NCBI GenBank assembly: GCA_947074145.1
Contig: CAMTOJ010000012.1
Location: 1-64,000, forward strand
Length of the DNA: 64,000 bases
Direction of reading: 5' to 3'
Source: an uncultured Bacteroidales bacterium
Lineage (GTDB): Bacteria > Bacteroidota > Bacteroidia > Bacteroidales > JAUNSR01
This document shows, piece after piece, positions 48,021 through 58,500 of this stretch; positions within the stretch are counted from its first letter, which is position 1, and each line of letters opens with the position of its first letter. Below the pieces are notes generated by a model that saw only the letters and a list, made by a program, of their open reading frames with translations, made no database searches and was not told where the DNA came from. Both the position numbers and the translations under genes were made by a program.

Positions 48021-49241
48021 TTATTCATATCTTATTGCTTCAATAGGATCCAAACTTGCAGCTTTCTTTGCCGGATACCATCCGAAAAAAATACCAGTAA
48101 GAGAACATACTGCAAAAGAAAGCAATACAGACCATGGCTGTATAAGAACCGGCCAACCTGCTGCAAATTTTACAATGAACGTTACAGATACTCCCAGAAA
48201 TATTCCGATAATTCCACCTACAAAGCTCAATAAAATTGCCTCTATCAGGAATTGCATAAGAATATCTTTTCCCTTGGCTCCTATTGACATTCTCAATCCA
48301 ATCTCTCGAGTCCTTTCAGTCACGGATACATACATTATATTCATAATTCCTATACCTCCAACCAAAAGTGAAATACCGGCAATGCAAGATAATAATAATG
48401 TCATAAGATCTGTTGTCGAGGTCAACATTGAAGTTAATTCTTCCTGTGATCTAACTTCAAAATTATCATCTGCTCCCTCTTTTATCTTATGATTAAATCT
48501 TAAGATCTCTTCAATTTCTTCAACAGCCTTGGGTGACATCTCTTCATTTATTGCAGAGGCATAAATTCCTTGCAGATAATTTATGGCCAAAACTCTTTTT
48601 TGTACCGTAGTATAAGGAGCAATAAGCAGATCATCCTGATCCATTCCCATGCTATTGTAACCTTTCGACTCCAGTATTCCTATAATTTTAAAAGGCGTCT
48701 TGTTAAATCTTATATATCGTCCAAGGGGAGATTCTCCATTTGGAAAAAGATTATCTGATACAGTTTTTCCAATAAGACAGACCTTTGCAAAAGTCTTTAT
48801 ATCTTGCTCAGAGAAAACATCACCCTCACTAACCTTATATTTTCTAATCTCAAGATAATCAGGATTTACGCCATATAATGTAGTAGGTGTATTATTTGAA
48901 GAATATATTGCCTGTCCAGAACTTGTTACCGATGGTGAAACTGCAGCAACATATCGACTTTTGTTTACTATTGCTTTATAATCTTCAATCTTCAGACTCT
49001 GCATACTAGAAGCATCTTGTCTGACCCCTCCCATTCTCATACTTCCGGGATGAATCATAAGCATATTAGAGCCCATTTCTGATATCTGTGACCGTATACT
49101 TTGTTTTGAACCCTGACCGATGGCAAGCATCGTTATAACCGATGCAACCCCGATAATGATACCAAGCATCGTCAGAAATCCCCTGAACTTATTGGTATTT
49201 AGTGCCCTTAAAGCTATTTTAAAGAGGTTTGCAAAATTCAT
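48021..49241 (-). CDS. macB: MacB-type ABC transporter permease
   Basis: A 406-residue FtsX-like permease: an N-terminal helix (KFRGFLTMLGIIIGVASVITMLAIG), a large MacB periplasmic core domain (about 45-240, PSVTSSGQAIYSSNNTPTTLYGVNP), then three C-terminal helices around LLLSCIAGISLLVGGIGIMNIMYVSVTERTREIGLRMSIGA and the ending KKAASLDPIEAIRYE. In E. coli MacB the ATPase is fused; here it is the separate upstream gene. Tripartite export of macrolides, peptides or lipids with MacA and TolC. Confidence 0.93.
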   Translation of the reverse strand: MNFANLFKIALRALNTNKFRGFLTMLGIIIGVASVITMLAIGQGSKQSIRSQISEMGSNMLMIHPGSMRMGGVRQDASSMQSLKIEDYKAIVNKSRYVAAVSPSVTSSGQAIYSSNNTPTTLYGVNPDYLEIRKYKVSEGDVFSEQDIKTFAKVCLIGKTVSDNLFPNGESPLGRYIRFNKTPFKIIGILESKGYNSMGMDQDDLLIAPYTTVQKRVLAINYLQGIYASAINEEMSPKAVEEIEEILRFNHKIKEGADDNFEVRSQEELTSMLTSTTDLMTLLLSCIAGISLLVGGIGIMNIMYVSVTERTREIGLRMSIGAKGKDILMQFLIEAILLSFVGGIIGIFLGVSVTFIVKFAAGWPVLIQPWSVLLSFAVCSLTGIFFGWYPAKKAASLDPIEAIRYE

Positions 49242-49294
49242 ATATTATATCTCATTTATTAATATCAATTCGGGTTCTATGCTCCGATTTTATA

Positions 49295-50053
49295 TCATTT
49301 TTCAACTATTACATCATCTTGTTTTGGCAAGGCGGCAAGCTCTACTCTGGCATCTTTTATATTTGCATTCCTTGTATCGCTAATAACCATTCCATCTCTC
49401 AAAGATATTGTTCGACTGCTAAACTCACTCATTTCCGGATTATGTGTAACGAAAAGAATTGTTCTCCCTGCTTTATACAAATCCTGAAACAATGCCAATA
49501 TTTCAAGAGATGTTCGCGTATCAAGATTTCCGGTTGCCTCATCTGCAAGAAGTATTACAGGATCATTTACCAAAGCTCTGGCAATTGCCACACGTTGTTG
49601 TTGTCCACCTGACATCTGATTTGATTTATGATCAAGTCTATCACCTAGACCCACAAGTTTTAATGCTTCTATAGCTTTTTCACGACGTTGTTTTGCTGGA
49701 ATACGAGGATTATAAATCAATGGAAGTTCTACATTTTCAATTGATGTTGTCTTTGGCAAAAGATTGTAGTTCTGAAATATGAATCCGATTTTACTGTTTC
49801 TTATCTCAGCTCTTTTATCCTTGCTCATCGTATCTGTCCTAATTCCATCTAGATAATACTCTCCGGATGTTGGAGTATCCAGACAACCTAATATGTTAAG
49901 CAACGTCGATTTTCCGGAACCACTGGTACCCATAATAGTTACAAATTCTCCGGCATCCACACTGAAACTTACTCCTCTAAGCGCCTTTACGACCTCATTA
50001 CCTACTGTAAATCTGCGCTTTATATCAACAAGTCTTATTATCTCTTTTTTCAT
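49295..50053 (-). CDS. MacB/LolD-type ABC transporter ATPase
   Basis: A 252-residue ATPase with Walker A GTSGSGKSTLLN, Q-loop IFQNYNLLPKTTSIENVELPL, signature MSGGQQQRVAIARAL, Walker B VILLADEATGNLD and the switch histidine in FVTHNPEM. It powers the neighbouring MacB-type permease (53-bp gap). Confidence 0.95.
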   Translation of the reverse strand: MKKEIIRLVDIKRRFTVGNEVVKALRGVSFSVDAGEFVTIMGTSGSGKSTLLNILGCLDTPTSGEYYLDGIRTDTMSKDKRAEIRNSKIGFIFQNYNLLPKTTSIENVELPLIYNPRIPAKQRREKAIEALKLVGLGDRLDHKSNQMSGGQQQRVAIARALVNDPVILLADEATGNLDTRTSLEILALFQDLYKAGRTILFVTHNPEMSEFSSRTISLRDGMVISDTRNANIKDARVELAALPKQDDVIVEK

Positions 50054-50075
50054 ACCTTATTTTTATAAGGAACAT

Positions 50076-51218
50076 TTATTTTTTTCTTGATGGAGGTCCT
50101 TGCATAAAAGGACTCTTTTCTCCATTCATTTGAGGCGCGCCTGCTCCGGGTGTTTGTAAAGATTCATCTACTACTACAACATCACCTTCTTTTAGTCCCT
50201 TCACAATTTCAACATTTATTCTATCATCATATCCCACCGTAACAGGCACTCTCAATTGTTTTTCTGCATTCTTAACCCAGACCCCTGTCTGATTATTTTC
50301 AACGTCTGCTTTATACTTTAAAGCTTTTGATGGTATGGCAAGAACATTATTTTTTTCTAAAGTTTTTATAGTAACATTTGCTGTCAATCCCGGTTTTAAT
50401 TTCAGGTCAGGATTAGGTGCTGCTATTACGACCTGATAAGTCACTACATTTGAAGTCGTTGTAGCTTCAAGTCTTACTTGAGTAACATAACCGGTAAACT
50501 TATCATTTGGATATGCATCTACATCAAAACTAACATTTTGTCCTTCTGCAACTTCACCTATATCTGCTTCATCAACATCAGCAATTACCTGCATTTTTGT
50601 TAAATCGTTTGCAATAGTAAATAGTGTAGGTGTAGAAAAGCTTGCAGCAACAGTCTGACCTTCATCGACTGCTCTCGACAGCACTATTCCATCAATTGGC
50701 GAATATATGGTGGCAAATCCCAAATTAGTTTTTGATTTAACCATATCTGAACGGCTTTTATCATAACTATTCTTTGATTTGAGATAATTGTATTCGGCAA
50801 GTTCGTATTCAGTATCTGAGACCATCTGCTTTTCATGCAACTCTTTGGAACGATTAAATAAACGTGTCTGATACTCATATTCCACTTTTGCAGCAAGCAT
50901 ATTCGATGTCTGCGACTCTAGTTCTGCTTCAAGTGTTGTTTTATCAAGCTCTGCTAGTATCTGTCCTTTTTTTACCTCTGAATTATAATCAACATATATT
51001 TTTGAGATAATACCCGAAACCTGAGTACCAACCTCTACATTAGTTATCGGTTCAAGAGTTCCTGTAGCTGTTACCTCTCTCGACATATTGATTTTTTTAG
51101 CTACAGCAGTTTCAATCATTTTTTTTGATTCACCTCCTTGTTTACAATTGGTAAAAGAAAAAAGCATTACAAAAGCTGCTGCACTTAAGACGAAATTTTT
51201 ATTCATCATTATATTCAT
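50076..51218 (-). CDS. macA: MacA-type periplasmic adaptor (membrane fusion) lipoprotein
   Basis: A 380-residue adaptor: lipoprotein signal MNIMMNKNFVLSAAAFVMLFSFTNC, lipoyl half-motif VGTQVSGIISKIYVDYNSEVKKGQILAELDK, alpha-helical hairpin at about 100-160 (SQTSNMLAAKVEYEYQTRLFNRSKELHEKQMVSDTEY), second lipoyl half IYSPIDGIVLSRAVDEGQTVAA, beta-barrel and membrane-proximal domains. It joins MacB and the TolC-like channel. The tail is Pro/Gly-rich. Confidence 0.93.
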   Translation of the reverse strand: MNIMMNKNFVLSAAAFVMLFSFTNCKQGGESKKMIETAVAKKINMSREVTATGTLEPITNVEVGTQVSGIISKIYVDYNSEVKKGQILAELDKTTLEAELESQTSNMLAAKVEYEYQTRLFNRSKELHEKQMVSDTEYELAEYNYLKSKNSYDKSRSDMVKSKTNLGFATIYSPIDGIVLSRAVDEGQTVAASFSTPTLFTIANDLTKMQVIADVDEADIGEVAEGQNVSFDVDAYPNDKFTGYVTQVRLEATTTSNVVTYQVVIAAPNPDLKLKPGLTANVTIKTLEKNNVLAIPSKALKYKADVENNQTGVWVKNAEKQLRVPVTVGYDDRINVEIVKGLKEGDVVVVDESLQTPGAGAPQMNGEKSPFMQGPPSRKK

Positions 51219-51258
51219 TTTCTTATATTCTTTTTTTATTATCCTATCTTACAATACA

Positions 51259-52572
51259 TTAGTCTGACAAACCGATATTATTGTAAAATTCAAGAAGTTT
51301 TATATCAAGTAAAGCACTATATTTTGCCTGTATTCTATCTTGCATGGCACTCAATAATGAATTTTTTTCCACAAGAAGATCCACTGCATTAAGCATTCCC
51401 AGATTAAACTTCTGTTGTACTAAATCGTAACTTTCCTCTGCAGCTGCTAATTGGGCAAGTGAAGCTTCGTATTGACTTTGTGCAGAAATAGCATCAAGGT
51501 GAATTGTCGTTATCGTATTTGTAATCTCAAGTATTATATTTTCATAATATAATTCAGAATCAATTATCGATATTCCCGCTCTTTCTACTCTCGATTTTGT
51601 CTGTCGATTATTAAAAATAGGAACAGATACGGTTATTCCGATATTCTCATTAAACCCCTTACCTATCTGTTTCCCGAAATTGTTAGAAGAAATAGAGTTA
51701 TGCCCCGTCGTAATCGAACCATTAAGTGAGATTGTAGGGATCCATTCTCCTGCCGCTATTTTCTTTTCAAGCTGAGATATACGCATCTGAGCTGACGCTC
51801 CTTTTATCTCAGGCATATTAATAAGTGCATTATCCAAAACTTCTGTAAGACCCGGTATAAGAGGCAATTGTGTTTGTTCATCAATAGGAAAGTCAACTTC
51901 AAATTCGTTATCATTACCAAGTTGAAGCAACTGCTTCAAAGTCAATAAAGCCTCTGACTCTCCTGTTTTAGCCATCACTAACTGATAATTATCTTTTTTA
52001 TATTGACTTTCAACCTGAGCTAAATCCACTTTACTTATCATTCCCGATCTAAACAATTCGGTTGAACGTTCAAGTTCCTTTGCCGAAGTAGCAAGAATCT
52101 GTTCATTTGTAATTACCGATTCACGAGTATAAAGCAACTGATAATATTGACGTATAATCTGAATCTTTATATTATTGCTTGTTGTCAAAAACTCCCACAA
52201 CGCATATTCCCGACTTACTTTTGATTGTTCAATCGTATTAAGACGTCTTCCTCCATTATACAATGTCATTCCAGCCGATAGATTATAAGTTCCGGAATAA
52301 ATGACATTTTCATCTGCGACATTATCAAAATTTACATTTTGGCTGGTATTGAAAGTCAATGATGGAAAAAGTGCAGCCTTAGACTCTTTTAGATTAACTT
52401 CCGCTTCATCTATCCGAAGCCCGGAACGCAGAATACTAATATTGTTTTCAGAAGCATATGAGAGACAATCGTCAAGATTCCATGACTCTCCATCATTCGC
52501 CAAAAGAGAGAATGACGACCATATTCCGCCAATAACCAACAATAATTTATATTTCATTTTATTAACCCTCAT
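51259..52572 (-). CDS. TolC-family outer-membrane efflux channel
   Basis: A 437-residue TolC-like protein, one protomer of the trimeric exit duct. After the signal peptide (the start may be ATG 52557, MKYKLLLVIGGIWSSFSLLAN) come two OEP repeats with the WNLDDCLSYASENN and ALFPSLTFNTSQN entry motifs, AGMTLYNGGRRLNTIEQSK, and AGEWIPTISLNGSITTG ... VSVPIFNNRQTKSRVERA in the second half. It is the first gene of the efflux operon. Confidence 0.93.
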   Translation of the reverse strand: MRVNKMKYKLLLVIGGIWSSFSLLANDGESWNLDDCLSYASENNISILRSGLRIDEAEVNLKESKAALFPSLTFNTSQNVNFDNVADENVIYSGTYNLSAGMTLYNGGRRLNTIEQSKVSREYALWEFLTTSNNIKIQIIRQYYQLLYTRESVITNEQILATSAKELERSTELFRSGMISKVDLAQVESQYKKDNYQLVMAKTGESEALLTLKQLLQLGNDNEFEVDFPIDEQTQLPLIPGLTEVLDNALINMPEIKGASAQMRISQLEKKIAAGEWIPTISLNGSITTGHNSISSNNFGKQIGKGFNENIGITVSVPIFNNRQTKSRVERAGISIIDSELYYENIILEITNTITTIHLDAISAQSQYEASLAQLAAAEESYDLVQQKFNLGMLNAVDLLVEKNSLLSAMQDRIQAKYSALLDIKLLEFYNNIGLSD

Positions 52573-52594
52573 CTCTTTTTGAATTTCTATACAC

Positions 52595-52602
52595 CAAAAC
52601 TA
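52595..52602 (-). promoter_or_regulatory. Possible -7 box of the efflux operon
   Basis: TAGTTTTG on the minus strand matches TAnnTTTG, 23 bp before the first possible TolC start. No matching -33 TTTG is at the right distance, so this is tentative. Confidence 0.35.
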
Positions 52603-52668
52603 CAGATGAGCGATTGCTTTGAAAAAAATATTAGACGGATCACCCTTTTTCGTAGACGAAAAGAAAAA

Positions 52669-52705
52669 ATCCGATATTAATAATTTTTCATTATCAATAT
52701 CGGAT
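52669..52705 (-). terminator. Terminator after the pseudouridine synthase gene
   Basis: On the minus strand ATCCGATATTGATAAT pairs with ATTATTAATATCGGAT and is followed by TTTTTTC. It isolates the exonuclease/RluA pair from the efflux operon. Confidence 0.9.
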
Positions 52706-52714
52706 CACTATTTT

Positions 52715-54334
52715 TTAAAATTCCGGATTCTTCGAGACATATATCTTTTGTCCTGTAAAAGGATGAATAAATCTCATTGAAAACGAATGAAGATACAATC
52801 GTTTATCCTTTTTTCCATAAAGTTCATCTCCCTTTATCGGCACATTAAGTCCGTCTTTATGTGCACTATGCATTCTAAGTTGATGAGTTCTTCCGGTAAT
52901 AGGATTAAAATCTATTCGTGTTATATTATTTAAATGTTCAATTACTTTAAAATAAGTAATTGACTCTTTTCCATTTTCATAATCAACCTTTTGCTTTGGT
53001 CTCTCTATGTAGTCGGACGATAAAGGCAGTTTGATTACTCCACTTTCAACGCTTATATTACCATCCAGCAAAGCTATATAATGTTTCTCTATCGAGTGGG
53101 AAGAGAAAAGCTGTTGAAACATCTTATAATTTACCTCCCCTTTTGCAAACATCAACAATCCGGAAGTTGCCATATCAAGACGATGTACCGCTTTTAAATC
53201 AGATCTTCCGAATTCCGACTTCAAAATATCCTCGACCGATTCACTCTTTATCTTTCCCGGTACTGAAAGTATCGCCTGCGGTTTATTCACTATAATAATA
53301 TAATCATCTTCAAACACTTTTTCAATTGTCTGAAGCGATACTGATTGCTCAAGAGGATTATCTTCTACATCAAGCCCCTGTAACATATACCCCAGAATCG
53401 GCCCACATTTACCCGAACAAGAAGGATAAAACTCCATTTCTTTTCTGATTATCGAAACAGGCGATTTACCAATCCAAAACTCTGCCATTGCCACAGGTTT
53501 CAACCCATTAGCATAAGCAAACTGCAATAACTTAGGAGCACAACATTCTCCTGATCCACCGGGAGGAAATTTTAATACCGTCTTTATGAATATCTCTGTA
53601 AGAGTAGATTTTTCACCTAACGCATTGAGCACAATATAACTATCAAAAAGCCTCTTTTGAAGATCTGCAGATCTTTGTTTACGTTCTCTTTTTAGATCCT
53701 CGATAATATTCTGAAATTGTTCAAGTTCCAGCTTTTTGTGCATTATATCTTCGTTGATATTCGATTGAATTCTTTTTAATTCAGCCTTATAAAACTGACT
53801 CTCTTTTATCAATTTCTCTTTATCGACAACATCTCTCATCTCATCTCTTAATCTCTTTTTTTCTTTCATTAGAATTTTGAATTCGGAGATACGCGTGATA
53901 CCATCTTTTTCGGTTCTACTTAGAGATAATTTGAGTTCTTCATGCTCCATAGAATGTTCCAACTTATCTATATTCAAACTTAAGCCAGAAATCACAGATT
54001 CCTCTTTTTTGAAATAACCGCCAGGATTAAGAAGATTATAAATAGGTGGTACGAAATATTTATGTTGATTTTTGTTATTAAGAAGTCCTGAATATGCAGC
54101 AAGAAAACCGGGTGTCCCCGTATCATCAAGGACAATTAAAACTCCGAACATTTTACCTTCCGAAACATCCGGAAAAAGTGGTATATTTTCTTTTATATAT
54201 TCATAAACTTCGTTTGCTGCATATCGACATAAAATATGCGGTTCATAACAAAAAGGAAAAGTAAATTTAATAGGGAGTTCGATTCCCGATATATCCTCTT
54301 TGAAAAAATGTATTTTATCTGAAATAGACTCCAC
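52715..54334 (-). CDS. RluA-family RNA pseudouridine synthase with long N-terminal domain
   Basis: A 539-residue protein starting at GTG 54334; no in-frame ATG occurs before residue 62. The C-terminal 210 residues are a RluA-type synthase (IIVNKPQAILSVPG; catalytic aspartate in AVHRLDMATSGLLMFAK; RIDFNPITGRTHQLRMH). The first 330 are an extension: an alpha/beta part (FGVLIVLDDTGTPGFLAAYSGL), a long charged coiled coil (about 120-225) and a cysteine-containing module (GSGECCAPKLL ... YPSCSGKCGPILGYML). Large RluA proteins of this layout occur in Bacteroidetes and vibrios. rRNA or tRNA is the likely target. Confidence 0.9.
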   Translation of the reverse strand: MESISDKIHFFKEDISGIELPIKFTFPFCYEPHILCRYAANEVYEYIKENIPLFPDVSEGKMFGVLIVLDDTGTPGFLAAYSGLLNNKNQHKYFVPPIYNLLNPGGYFKKEESVISGLSLNIDKLEHSMEHEELKLSLSRTEKDGITRISEFKILMKEKKRLRDEMRDVVDKEKLIKESQFYKAELKRIQSNINEDIMHKKLELEQFQNIIEDLKRERKQRSADLQKRLFDSYIVLNALGEKSTLTEIFIKTVLKFPPGGSGECCAPKLLQFAYANGLKPVAMAEFWIGKSPVSIIRKEMEFYPSCSGKCGPILGYMLQGLDVEDNPLEQSVSLQTIEKVFEDDYIIIVNKPQAILSVPGKIKSESVEDILKSEFGRSDLKAVHRLDMATSGLLMFAKGEVNYKMFQQLFSSHSIEKHYIALLDGNISVESGVIKLPLSSDYIERPKQKVDYENGKESITYFKVIEHLNNITRIDFNPITGRTHQLRMHSAHKDGLNVPIKGDELYGKKDKRLYLHSFSMRFIHPFTGQKIYVSKNPEF

Positions 54335-54343
54335 TATGATTCA

Positions 54344-54913
54344 TTAAAATTTACCACAAACTTTATTATAGATTTCACGACAAAGAGTCAGATCATAATT
54401 AGCATCATGAAGCAGTGAGTCATCAACATTGACTCCAAGATATTTGGCTACTGTCGATTGTTTAAAATCTGGCATATTATTTCTTACATCCGACAAAAAC
54501 GGAGTGGCAAGTACCATTACATCTATAGAGTTTGACCAAAACCATGATCCGAAATAGTTATCGCTGTTCTGAAGAAAAAATCCGCGAAGAAAATTGTTAT
54601 CAAAAGAGGAATTATTATACCCTGCAAGAAAATACTTATCTCCTTTATCATAGCGATTTACATAACGTTCTAAAATCACTATAAGCTGATCATAGATCTT
54701 CTTCATTGGTGGATAACTCATTATTTGTTCTTGGGTGACATTACAAACTTTTAATGCCTCCGGTTCAATTTGCGCTTTCGGATTAGGTTGAACAAAAAGA
54801 TTAAACTCCTCTTTTGTTTCTCCATCGATCACAATCTGTCCACTTATCTGATGTATTCCATGTCGTCCCGGATTGGTACCGGTGGTCTCAAGATCGAAAA
54901 ATAATATTTTCAT
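54344..54913 (-). CDS. DEDDh-type 3'-5' exonuclease
   Basis: A 189-residue RNase T/DnaQ-like exonuclease: Exo I FFDLETTG, Exo II in YNNSSFDNNFLRGFF, Exo III LLHDANYDLTLCREIY with the H-x4-D arrangement. It is not the replicative epsilon subunit, lacking any extra domain. The RluA-type gene starts nine bp later, so they are an operon; DNA or RNA as substrate is unclear. Confidence 0.88.
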   Translation of the reverse strand: MKILFFDLETTGTNPGRHGIHQISGQIVIDGETKEEFNLFVQPNPKAQIEPEALKVCNVTQEQIMSYPPMKKIYDQLIVILERYVNRYDKGDKYFLAGYNNSSFDNNFLRGFFLQNSDNYFGSWFWSNSIDVMVLATPFLSDVRNNMPDFKQSTVAKYLGVNVDDSLLHDANYDLTLCREIYNKVCGKF

Positions 54914-55069
54914 TTTTATCCCGTTTTTTTGACAAATATATCATTCAATATCATTTTAAGCCACTAAAATCGTATCAAAACTTTCAATTTTACCAATAAA
55001 TAATATTTATGATTAACTCATAAAAGAAACACAAATCAATATATTATCTATTTTTACAAAAAAACAATT

Positions 55070-55483
55070 ATGATTTTTCAAACAGAATTCTCGCTTAAAG
55101 CTCGCACTCGTGGTTTTCATCTTATAACAGATGAAATCTTAAGAAAAATAGAAAAGTTTCCCGCAACAGGTATCGTTAATATATTTATTAAGCACAGCTC
55201 TGCTGCTCTTTCAATCAATGAAAATGCCGATCCTTCAGTAAGAGAAGATATGGAGGCTATCTTCAATCGTCTGATTAAGGAACGCGAACCATACTACCGA
55301 CATAATTACGAGGGAGACGACGATATGCCGGCACATGCCAAAACATCGATTATCGGTCCATCAATCTCTATCCCTATTACTAATCATAAATTAAACATGG
55401 GTATTTGGCAAGGAATATATCTATGTGAGTTCCGTGATTATGGAGGTGCCCGAAAAATTGTGATTACAGTAATGGGTGAATAA
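55070..55483 (+). CDS. YjbQ/UPF0047 family protein
   Basis: A 137-residue protein of the secondary thiamine-phosphate synthase-like family. It has NIFIKHSSAALSINENADPSVREDME and HNYEGDDDMPAHAKTSIIGPSISIPI, with the conserved histidines, and ends GGARKIVITVMGE. Members show weak thiamine-phosphate synthase activity when overexpressed; the natural role is unsettled. It stands alone, divergent from the exonuclease. Confidence 0.92.
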   Translation: MIFQTEFSLKARTRGFHLITDEILRKIEKFPATGIVNIFIKHSSAALSINENADPSVREDMEAIFNRLIKEREPYYRHNYEGDDDMPAHAKTSIIGPSISIPITNHKLNMGIWQGIYLCEFRDYGGARKIVITVMGE

Positions 55484-55490
55484 AATTATT

Positions 55491-55542
55491 AAAAAGTAAA
55501 AAAGGATCTTTCCCATACAAGAAAGATCCTTTTTTACTTTTT
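55491..55542. terminator. Bidirectional terminator
   Basis: AAAAAGTAAAAAAGGATCTTT and AAAGATCCTTTTTTACTTTTT form a perfect 21-bp stem with a 10-base loop, between YjbQ and the converging surface-protein cassette. Confidence 0.92.
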
Positions 55543-55551
55543 ATTCTAAAT

Positions 55552-58500
55552 TTATTTGAAAACTTTAATCGTTTTGTTTCCTACTTTAATGAAATAAATC
55601 CCATGTTCAATATTTATTGTCTCAATTCTATTTTGTCCGCTATAAATTTGTTGACTAATTACCAATTCTCCGCTTAAACTATAGATATAAATCATTGTCG
55701 TTTCATGACTATTTATAAATATATAATCTTTGAAAGGATTAGGATAAGCGCTTAAATTTAGCTCAACATCATCTGTTCCGGTAATTGTTGATTCGGTATA
55801 TTTTACAAAAAGATTAGAGTCTTTTTCAACTTCATAAATTTCTTCTCCATCTATCGATTCTAACCAAACAGCCATATATCCATCAATATTCATCACAGGA
55901 AGAACTCCATTTGTAAAAATTGTAGAAGATTCTTGAATCAAATTATCAGAATAATCCACCTTAAAAACCTTCTCACCTTTTAATACAGGATACTTTTCAT
56001 TATTTAAGTCCTGACCGAAAGCTTCACCAAGTTTCCATGCAATTTCCCCTAATTCAAGAGTTTCATTATTTACGATTGTCTGCTTATCTTCACTATCATC
56101 CCCATATCCTGTTTCCGATTTAATACTATAACAGTTCTCATTCACAGAAATAGATATATTACCGTTTATTGCATTTCCGATGTAAGTCTGACTATTCGTA
56201 ATAATATTACCTATATTCAAAGCATTCTGAATTGACCCATCAGCTGATGTATTAGATGATATGCCTGCAACATAATTTGTATTACCTTTAATATTTCCTG
56301 TATTTATAACATTCGAAATTTTGGTAGCTGCAGCACTACCAACTATACCCCCAACATTATTAGAAGAACTTGTTATATTTCCGCTATTTGAAGCGATATC
56401 AATAATACTTGTTGTTCCTGTCTGTATTTGCCCGGCAATACCTCCTATTGTTGACGAAGTAGCTGTTATATTTCCCTTGTTATGGCAATTGATAATTGTA
56501 GTATTATTATTTATATATCCGAATAACCCGGCTGTATATTGAGCTCCTGAAACATTCACTTCATTAATACAATTTTCAAATTTTGTTGCACCGTTTACAT
56601 AACCTACAAGTCCGGCTGTATAATTCTTAGTATTAATAATATCTCCTTCAACTGTTATATTCTTTATATTTCCTTCATTCATATAACCGAACAAAGCCTG
56701 ATAAGTAGCATTTGCATTAATATATAATCCTTCAATTCTGTATCCGAAGCCATCAAATGTTCCACCGTAACGATTCGAAGAAGTACTATTACCAATCGGT
56801 GTCCATTCAAAATTCCCCAGATCAATATCTGAAGTAAGAATTGCGCAAGCCAAGCGATTTCCACTATTCACATGAATTGCAAACCATGCAAGCTCACTTG
56901 CTTTTGAAATTTTATAGTAATCAACCAGTCCATTATAAATACCACCTGTTTCATCAGACTCTTCCTGCGAAACAATCATAGGTTCAGAGATAGATATTCC
57001 ATCCCATAGATTTTCATCACCGGGTTTCAAATCTATTTTAAAGCTCTGCACTTCCTGACCATCTGATAATACATAAAAACTATTTCGGTAAATACTATAT
57101 CCATCACTTTTTACATAAACATCATACTTCCCATATTGAACAATAGATTGAAAATTATCATCAATCTCAATCTCTTCTCCATCTTTATTTTTCACAATAA
57201 ACTCGGCTCCGGCCGGAACACCTTCAAAAACAACTTTGAAATATTTTGTTGTAACAACACTAATTGAGATATCCGGTAAAGCACCAAAATAATTATGACG
57301 TGAAAGAGCTGTAAAATTAGCTCCAATTCCATGTAAGGGATTCACCTCTCTATGCGCACCAAATTCTGAACCATATCCTTTCATTTGAAGTGCTCCTTTT
57401 TTCAAATCAATTGTTTTCTCAACATTCCACTCTTTTTCAACCTTTGATTTAATAATCTGTATTTCAGGAGAACCTGCAAATTTATATTGGCTCGAGCTTG
57501 AAATCAGAGATGAGCCATTTGGTGTATCATTATAAACAATGGATGTTGACATATTATATATTCCTGCCAGTTTATTTGCAGGACTGAATAAACCATAAAA
57601 CTGCACCTGATACTCATCTCCCGGCTGAAGGGTAAATCCGGGATTTGAAACATTCTCTATTTCATATTTGACCGGTTTTGCTGTTGCCACCTGATATTCT
57701 GATGCTCCTGTTTCTGATGTAAGTTTTATTATGTTTCGCCCCAAAGTCAATAAGACAGTATAACTACCATCTGCATTTTGTTCTATATTTTTGAACCCTT
57801 CATATTTAGAAATATTGACATCCATTTGAGGATTTGCAATACTTACATTAGATACACCCTCGGGTGTAAATGTATATTCATATCCGTTAAGTTCACTCAG
57901 ATAATAGAACACATCATGCTCTGAATCAATAGAAAGATTAGTATCCGGCACCCTATTATCTTGAGGTATAAACATATTTCTTTTTATTGATTCTTCATTA
58001 TCTTGATCAACAGTCAACACAAATGTACCTGTATTCTCTGGCCATATGGCGCTCCATAAATTACCTCCATAAAAAGATGCAGGTATTTCTGTTGTTGTTG
58101 AATTGTAAATCTGAAGGTTAATAGCATCATAAGTAACCTGCACTATTACGCTTCCCTTTCCTTTTGCCGTAATTAACCCATTCTTATCAATCTCTACTAT
58201 ATCACTACATGGATCTCCATTCATATCTATTATAGTATAATGATAATCGGGCTCAATAAAATAGTTACCGACAGTATTATTTGTCAATTGCCAGCTTCGT
58301 AAATTCAACAATTGATAACTGTCCCCCTTTTTCATCTTCAATTCACCCTCCCTATTGACATTCAAAAGAATATCCGCAACATTTGTAGCGGTATTAGATG
58401 TTACATCATAATCTATAAATTTAGGAGTTCTAAGATTCAGCATCTCTTCACTAATTACCATTGGTGATATATTCGTAGTCATTGTAAAAATTCCACCATT

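Noticed and set aside
48021-52572. LolCDE lipoprotein-sorting system
   Set aside because: MacA-type adaptor and TolC-type channel in the same operon indicate tripartite efflux.
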